Assembly (NCBI GenBank): GCA_021796015.1
Contig: JAJYOT010000057.1
Coordinates: forward strand, 1 to 10,171
Source of the DNA: a bacterium
GTDB lineage: Bacteria; Elusimicrobiota; Elusimicrobia; UBA1565; UBA9628
Direction: 5' to 3'
DNA length: 10,171 bases
Part shown: positions 6,231 to 10,171 of the stretch, one piece after another
Layout: each line of letters begins with the position of its first letter
Numbering within the stretch: position 1 is the stretch's first letter
Notes under the pieces: generated by a model
What the model saw: only the letters and a program-made list of their open reading frames with translations
Databases searched by the model: none
What the model was told of the DNA's origin: nothing
Translations under genes and position numbers: made by a program

Positions 6231-7442
6231 ATGATATTGGAATCCGTAGCTCTTGCTTTGGCTTTTCTTTTGTCTTTTTTTACTCTTATGCGCTTTTTCT
6301 CGCGAGCTTCGCCGGAAAATTCTTCTAAAAACAAAAATTCGGGTGAAGTGGGTTGGGAGAAATTAGATGAACTACTGGATATTCTCTCAACGCTTCAAGA
6401 GCAAGGCGTTTCCTATGCGGGACTAGTCTCAAAGGAAGAATTCGGTAAGGCTGTCCTTAATGCCGCTTGCCGCTTAATGAACTGCGAGCGGGGCTCCATC
6501 ATGCTTTGGGACGAAAATGGCGGGCACCTTAAGATTGTCGCTGCGATTCCAGAAACGGGAAAACCCCAAACTCTTTTTTTAAAACCCGGGGAAGGAATCG
6601 CGGGAGAAGCCTTTTCTAAGGCTCAAACAATGTTTATCGAAGATCCCACCGTTGATCCGCGATATCTTTCCGCCCAAAATCACACCCATCCATTTTTATC
6701 CATGCCGCTTTTGATTCAATCAAAGCCCATCGGGGTCTTAAATCTTCACGCAACCGGAAACGCCGCTCCTTTTAAAGACCATAACGCAAAATTTCTTAAA
6801 ATTCTTGCCTCCGAGGCCGCCGTCACTTTTCATAATTTGGAATTATTCGAACGCTTAGAAACTTTTTATCTTGAAATGGTTAAGACTCTGGCCCGAGCGG
6901 TAGACTCAAAAGATCACTACACCCATGAGCACTCAGACCGCGCCAAGGCGCGAGCTAAAAGGCTCGCTAAGGTTCTTGATCTTGACCCTACCTATACCCG
7001 CTACGTTGAATACGCCGCTCTTCTTCACGATATCGGAAAAATCGGCATTGACGAATCTATTCTCAATAAACCCGGTAAGTTGACGGCGGAAGAATACGAG
7101 GAAATGAAAAAACATCCTCTCATCGGACATCAGATACTCTCTCCCGTTAAATTCCTCGGCCCGGTCGCGCAAATGGTTCTCCACCATCAGGAGTGGTACG
7201 ATGGCCGCGGATACCCCAACGGACTTAAGGGCGAAAAAATACCTTTAGGTTCCCGCATTGTCGCCGTCATTGACGCTTGGGATGCCATGACCTCCGATCG
7301 TCCTTACCGAAAAGCCCTGGGCCGAGAAAAAGCTGTTTCGGAGCTTCAAAAAGGAGCAGGAACTCAATTTGATCCCGTGGTGGTAGAAGCTTTTCTTAAG
7401 ATAGAAGCCGAGGAAAACGCAACTTTATCCCGGAGCGAGTAG
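6231..7442 (+). CDS. Membrane-anchored GAF / HD-GYP protein, probable c-di-GMP phosphodiesterase
   Basis: With the start at 6231 (GTG 6228 is the alternative) this is a 403-residue protein. It has one N-terminal transmembrane helix (about 3-23), a short linker, a GAF sensory domain (about 67-205) and a C-terminal HD-GYP domain (about 212-390). The HD-GYP metal and active-site residues are present: H234, HD at 266-267 followed by IGKIGI, H295, HH at 318-319, the GYP-type loop GRGYP (325-329), D348 and RPYR (357-360). By family it hydrolyses cyclic di-GMP; a cGAMP or other dinucleotide preference cannot be excluded. The GAF ligand is unknown. The frame stays open upstream to 6006, but that part is antisense to coaD and not protein-like. 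No Shine-Dalgarno sequence lies close to either start. The stop TAG shares its G with the GTG start of rsmI, so the gene heads a tightly packed operon. Confidence 0.9.
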   Translation: MILESVALALAFLLSFFTLMRFFSRASPENSSKNKNSGEVGWEKLDELLDILSTLQEQGVSYAGLVSKEEFGKAVLNAACRLMNCERGSIMLWDENGGHLKIVAAIPETGKPQTLFLKPGEGIAGEAFSKAQTMFIEDPTVDPRYLSAQNHTHPFLSMPLLIQSKPIGVLNLHATGNAAPFKDHNAKFLKILASEAAVTFHNLELFERLETFYLEMVKTLARAVDSKDHYTHEHSDRAKARAKRLAKVLDLDPTYTRYVEYAALLHDIGKIGIDESILNKPGKLTAEEYEEMKKHPLIGHQILSPVKFLGPVAQMVLHHQEWYDGRGYPNGLKGEKIPLGSRIVAVIDAWDAMTSDRPYRKALGREKAVSELQKGAGTQFDPVVVEAFLKIEAEENATLSRSE

Positions 7443-8134
7443 TGTTGACCATCACGCCGACCCCTATCGGAAATTTAGGTGATATGGGTCCCCGCGCCCT
7501 TGAAGCCCTTAAAAAAGCCTCCATCATTTATTGCGAAGACACCCGGAGAACCAGAATTCTCACTTCTTATTTCGGAATCTCAGCCCCTCTCAAACGTTAT
7601 GACGAACATAATCCAAAAGTTTTAAGACAAATTTTGGAAGAGCTTAAGAGCGGAAAAAATATCGCCTTAGTTTCCGATGGTGGGCTTCCGGCCATTTCCG
7701 ATCCTGGACACAAAATCGTCGCTTGGGCGCGAAAAGAAAAAATTGAGGTTTTGGCCATTCCCGGCCCCAGCGCGGTCGTTACCGCCTTGGCGGCTTCGGG
7801 GCTTCCGGCCGATTCTTTTATTTTCCTGGGGTTTCTGCCGAGAGCCCCAGGAAAAAGAAAAAGAATTTTAGAAACTTTCTCCTCCCTTCAAAGAACAATC
7901 GCCCTCTACGAATCCCCTTTTCGCGTCAAAAACTTAATGCAGGAGCTTTTCGAGGTCTTTTCTTCTAAAGCCCAGTGCGCGGTTGTGCGAGAAATTTCTA
8001 AAATACACGAAGAGTGGTTTTACGGAACCTTGGAGGAAGTCAAAGACAAGATTGACGTAAAGGAACCCCTTCTCGGCGAATTCGTCGTCATGATTCATCC
8101 TAAAGGAGACTTATCCAATGAACCTCAAAGTTGA
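7442..8134 (+). CDS. rsmI: 16S rRNA 2'-O-ribose C1402 methyltransferase RsmI
   Basis: RsmI uses S-adenosylmethionine to methylate the ribose of C1402 in the 16S rRNA decoding centre. The tetrapyrrole-methylase-fold motifs are visible: TPIGNLGD (7-14), CEDTRRT (31-37), SDGGLPAISDPG (78-89), IPGPSA (106-111) and GFLPR (130-134). At 230 residues it is shorter than the E. coli protein (286): it stops right after the GEFVVMI strand and lacks the C-terminal helical domain. The usual SDAGTP loop reads SDGGLP, an unusual change in the methyl-donor site. The start is GTG 7442, with GGAG (7432-7435) 6 nt upstream; TTG 7445 is possible. It overlaps the upstream stop by one base, and tsaC starts within its last 17 nt. 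Confidence 0.9.
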   Translation: MLTITPTPIGNLGDMGPRALEALKKASIIYCEDTRRTRILTSYFGISAPLKRYDEHNPKVLRQILEELKSGKNIALVSDGGLPAISDPGHKIVAWARKEKIEVLAIPGPSAVVTALAASGLPADSFIFLGFLPRAPGKRKRILETFSSLQRTIALYESPFRVKNLMQELFEVFSSKAQCAVVREISKIHEEWFYGTLEEVKDKIDVKEPLLGEFVVMIHPKGDLSNEPQS

Positions 8135-8795
8135 TACGAAAATTTTTCATGTGGGTGAGGCCGGGAAATTGCCGGAAAAAGCACTTGAAACCTTGGCGGA
8201 AGCGGCCAAGGCCTGCCGCACAATCATTTTCCCCACCGACACCGTTTACGTTCTGGGTTCCACGGGTCTCATCAAAGCCGCTTCCAGGCGCATTTATCAA
8301 ATCAAGGCCCGCTCCAGCATTAGACCCCTTCCCGTCTTAGTTTGGTCGGTGGAGGAAGCAAAAAAATGGGTGCACTGGACCGAGCAAGCCGAAAAACTAG
8401 CGCAAAAATTTTGGCCGGGACCCTTGACCTTGGTCTTAAAACCCACACAACAAGGAAAAATTTTAACCTTCCCGGAATATCAAACCATCGCTATCAGCAT
8501 CCTCAATCATCCGCTTCTCAATGAAGTCATCAAAGCCGCCGGAGTTCCTTGGGTCTTCACAAGCGCCAACATTTCCGGTTCCTCAGCCATCTCCAAGGCT
8601 GAGGACGTGATTTCTAATTTTCGGGGAACGGTTGATTATATCGTCTCTGCCGGAAACACACCAGGCGGAGAAGCAAGCATCATTGACGCAACCGGGAAAA
8701 CCATCCGCATCTTAAGAGAAGGAAAAATCTCTTCTCCTCAAGCTTTTGAAGTTTGTCCGCCGGAAAACGCATCCACCATGGGGGCCCAAAAATGA
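8118..8795 (+). CDS. tsaC: YrdC/Sua5-family protein, probable threonylcarbamoyl-AMP synthase (TsaC)
   Basis: TsaC condenses threonine, bicarbonate and ATP into threonylcarbamoyl-AMP, the donor for t6A37 in ANN-decoding tRNAs. The 225 residues form one YrdC domain without the extra Sua5 domain. Motifs: [10 protein letters not shown] (38-47), KAR (63-65) followed by [16 protein letters not shown] (99-107) and TSANISG (148-154). Several normally conserved positions differ: the Gly of VYGLG is Val45; the usual VGVRxP before the HP dipeptide reads IAISIL (124-129), so the Arg and Pro are lost; and the late STVVD-type motif reads ASIID (186-190). It may be an adapted TsaC or a YciO-like paralogue. 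The start ATG 8118 has AAAGGAG (8102-8108) 9 nt upstream and lies inside rsmI. The stop overlaps the glyA start as ATGA. Confidence 0.82.
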   Translation: MNLKVDTKIFHVGEAGKLPEKALETLAEAAKACRTIIFPTDTVYVLGSTGLIKAASRRIYQIKARSSIRPLPVLVWSVEEAKKWVHWTEQAEKLAQKFWPGPLTLVLKPTQQGKILTFPEYQTIAISILNHPLLNEVIKAAGVPWVFTSANISGSSAISKAEDVISNFRGTVDYIVSAGNTPGGEASIIDATGKTIRILREGKISSPQAFEVCPPENASTMGAQK

Positions 8796-10057
8796 ATTCT
8801 ATTCTCGAACGCCAAGACCCGGAAGTTTACCGCGCAATCTCTCTTGAAACCGAAAGACAAAAAGATAATCTCGAACTTATCGCTTCTGAGAACTACGTCT
8901 CGCCGGCGGTCCTGGAAGCCCAAGGCTCCATTCTCACCAATAAATACGCCGAGGGGTATCCCGGTAAACGCTATTACGGAGGATGCGAATTCGTGGATAT
9001 CGCCGAAAAGTTAGCCATTGAAAGAGCGCAAAGTTTATTTCGCGCCGAACACGCCAATGTTCAACCTCATTCCGGAACCCAGGCAAACATGGCGGTGTAT
9101 CTCTCAGTATTAAAACCGGGGGATACGGTCATGGGTCTTAATCTTGCGCACGGAGGACACCTCTCTCACGGCCACCCGCTCAATTTTTCGGGAAAGTATT
9201 TCAACATCATCCCCATCAACGTGTCCAAGGAAACCGAACTTATTGATTACGATGAAGCGGAAAAATTAGCTCTTCAACACAAGCCTCAACTGATTTTTGC
9301 GGGAGCCTCGAATTACTCCCGCCAATTCGATTGGGAGCGTCTTAAAAAAATCGCGGATTCCGTCGGCGCCTTTTTCGCGGCCGATGTCGCCCATTACGCG
9401 GGGCTGATTGCGGCGGATATTTATCCCTCTCCTGTTTCCCTAGCTGATTTCGTAACTTCCACCACCCATAAAACTCTTCGCGGCCCGCGAGGAGGCCTTA
9501 TTCTTTCCAAGGCCGCGCATCAAGCTAATCTCGACAAAATCATGTTTCCGGGAATCCAGGGCGGACCGTTGATGCACATCATCGCGGCCAAGGCCGTCTG
9601 TTTCGGCGAAGCCTTGAAGCCCGAATTTAAGAGCTACCAGGCCCAAATTCTCGCCAACGCCCGCAAACTCTCTAGCGAATTAAAATCCAAGGGGTTCCGC
9701 ATTGTCGCCGGAGGAACGGACTGCCATTTATTCTCCGTTGATTTGAGGGCCAAAAACATCACCGGAAAAGAAGCCGAGGAGGCTTTGGATAAAGCCGGAA
9801 TTACGGTCAATAAAAACTCCATTCCCTACGATCCGCAAAAACCTTTTATCGCTTCCGGTATCCGCATCGGGACCCCGGCCATCACGACCCGCGGCATGAA
9901 GGAAAACGAAATGCTCCATATCGCAAGCCTCATCGACGAGGCTCTCATGAAAGCTGGGGATGAGGCCGGGCTTAAAGCCATCAGGGGCGAGGTTAAAAAA
10001 CTCTGCGATCGTTTCCCGGTTCCGACAAACCAAGACCTTAAAGTTGCCGCCATTTGA
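8792..10057 (+). CDS. glyA: Serine hydroxymethyltransferase
   Basis: Pyridoxal-phosphate enzyme that interconverts serine plus tetrahydrofolate with glycine plus 5,10-methylene-tetrahydrofolate, the main source of one-carbon units; cytoplasmic. The 421 residues compare with 417 in E. coli. Visible: LIASENYVS (29-37), [14 protein letters not shown] (51-64), QPHSGTQAN (91-99), HGGHLSHG (120-127), the cofactor-stacking and binding segment ADVAHYAG (197-204), the PLP-binding Lys227 in [14 protein letters not shown] (222-235), and [13 protein letters not shown] near the C-terminus. The start ATG 8792 overlaps the tsaC stop as ATGA, and a GGGGG (8780-8784) 7 nt upstream can serve as the ribosome site. 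The frame extends upstream to 8753 but would lie within tsaC. The stop TGA is followed directly by TAA, a tandem stop. No terminator is visible before the next gene, so transcription probably continues. Confidence 0.97.
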   Translation: MNSILERQDPEVYRAISLETERQKDNLELIASENYVSPAVLEAQGSILTNKYAEGYPGKRYYGGCEFVDIAEKLAIERAQSLFRAEHANVQPHSGTQANMAVYLSVLKPGDTVMGLNLAHGGHLSHGHPLNFSGKYFNIIPINVSKETELIDYDEAEKLALQHKPQLIFAGASNYSRQFDWERLKKIADSVGAFFAADVAHYAGLIAADIYPSPVSLADFVTSTTHKTLRGPRGGLILSKAAHQANLDKIMFPGIQGGPLMHIIAAKAVCFGEALKPEFKSYQAQILANARKLSSELKSKGFRIVAGGTDCHLFSVDLRAKNITGKEAEEALDKAGITVNKNSIPYDPQKPFIASGIRIGTPAITTRGMKENEMLHIASLIDEALMKAGDEAGLKAIRGEVKKLCDRFPVPTNQDLKVAAI

Positions 10058-10101
10058 TAAAATAGAATCGTCGTCAATACATCACAGACCAAGGGAGCCC
10101 C

Positions 10102-10171
10102 ATGAAATCATCTTCTAGTAAAAAAGCGAAAATAGGAATCATCGGGGGAATGGAGTTTTTATTGACCGTAA
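10102..10171 (+). CDS. Start of an unidentified gene, cut by the right edge
   Basis: ATG 10102 has a good AAGGGAG Shine-Dalgarno (10091-10097) 4 nt upstream and is open for 23 codons to the window end. The peptide starts with a Ser/Lys-rich stretch followed by KIGIIGGMEF, a beta-strand plus glycine loop as in Rossmann-type or nucleoside-phosphorylase (MTAP-like) N-termini. The piece is too short to name. It lies 44 nt after glyA on the same strand, so it is probably co-transcribed. Confidence 0.6.
   Translation, partial: MKSSSSKKAKIGIIGGMEFLLTV

Noticed and set aside
8753..8791. N-terminal extension of GlyA
   Set aside because: It lies inside tsaC. The protein aligns with the family from Met at 8792, where the ATGA overlap and a G-rich site are found.
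10058..10101. TAGAAT (10063-10068) as a promoter for the last gene
   Set aside because: No suitable -35 lies at 16-18 nt, and no terminator separates glyA from the next gene, so read-through is simpler.
1..10171. CRISPR arrays, tRNA/rRNA genes, insertion sequences, prophage or defence genes
   Set aside because: No regularly spaced repeats, tRNA-like cloverleaf, terminal inverted repeats or matching proteins were seen. The region is densely filled with housekeeping genes.

Overview
The window looks like a core-genome stretch of a bacterium with moderate GC, tightly packed genes and AT-rich intergenic gaps. It holds twelve protein-coding genes, two of them cut by the window edges. I see no rRNA, tRNA, CRISPR array, insertion sequence or phage gene. 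Unspecialised housekeeping genes (coaD, rsmI, tsaC, glyA, nagZ, a cold-shock protein) mixed with a c-di-GMP-type HD-GYP protein and an exported HEAT-like protein suggest a free-living, probably Gram-negative, little-studied lineage. The phylum cannot be fixed from this sequence.

Layout. From the left edge to 1550 (+) is the C-terminal two thirds of a copper-type P1B ATPase. It converges on a minus-strand pair: a cytoplasmic family 3 glycoside hydrolase (NagZ-like, 2620-4071) followed by an unrecognised exported HEAT-repeat-like protein (1547-2623), joined by an ATGA overlap. A 46-bp divergent promoter region separates nagZ from a small CoA-binding-domain protein (4118-4561, +), which converges with one base to spare on bioY (4563-5153, -). 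Upstream of bioY on the same strand is a cold-shock protein gene (5242-5445) with a clear extended -10 promoter, a 70-nt structured leader and a strong bidirectional terminator. coaD (5675-6178, -) is divergent from a plus-strand gene string that runs to the right edge: membrane-anchored GAF/HD-GYP protein, rsmI, tsaC-like, glyA, and the start of one more gene. Adjacent genes in this string overlap or abut up to glyA.

How the genes work together. The right-hand string joins a probable c-di-GMP phosphodiesterase with two translation-quality enzymes (16S rRNA C1402 ribose methylation by RsmI, threonylcarbamoyl-adenylate synthesis for tRNA t6A by TsaC) and the central one-carbon enzyme GlyA. nagZ belongs to peptidoglycan recycling. 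bioY and coaD serve cofactor supply (biotin uptake, coenzyme A synthesis).

I found no convincing undescribed multi-gene system. The points most worth a second look are: (i) several genes that open transcription units have a TANNNT -10-like hexamer 6-7 nt before the start codon and little or no Shine-Dalgarno, which suggests leaderless mRNAs; (ii) the TsaC-like and RsmI proteins carry substitutions in normally conserved motifs; (iii) the cold-shock leader is predicted to begin exactly with a hairpin; (iv) the nagZ/HEAT-protein coupling.
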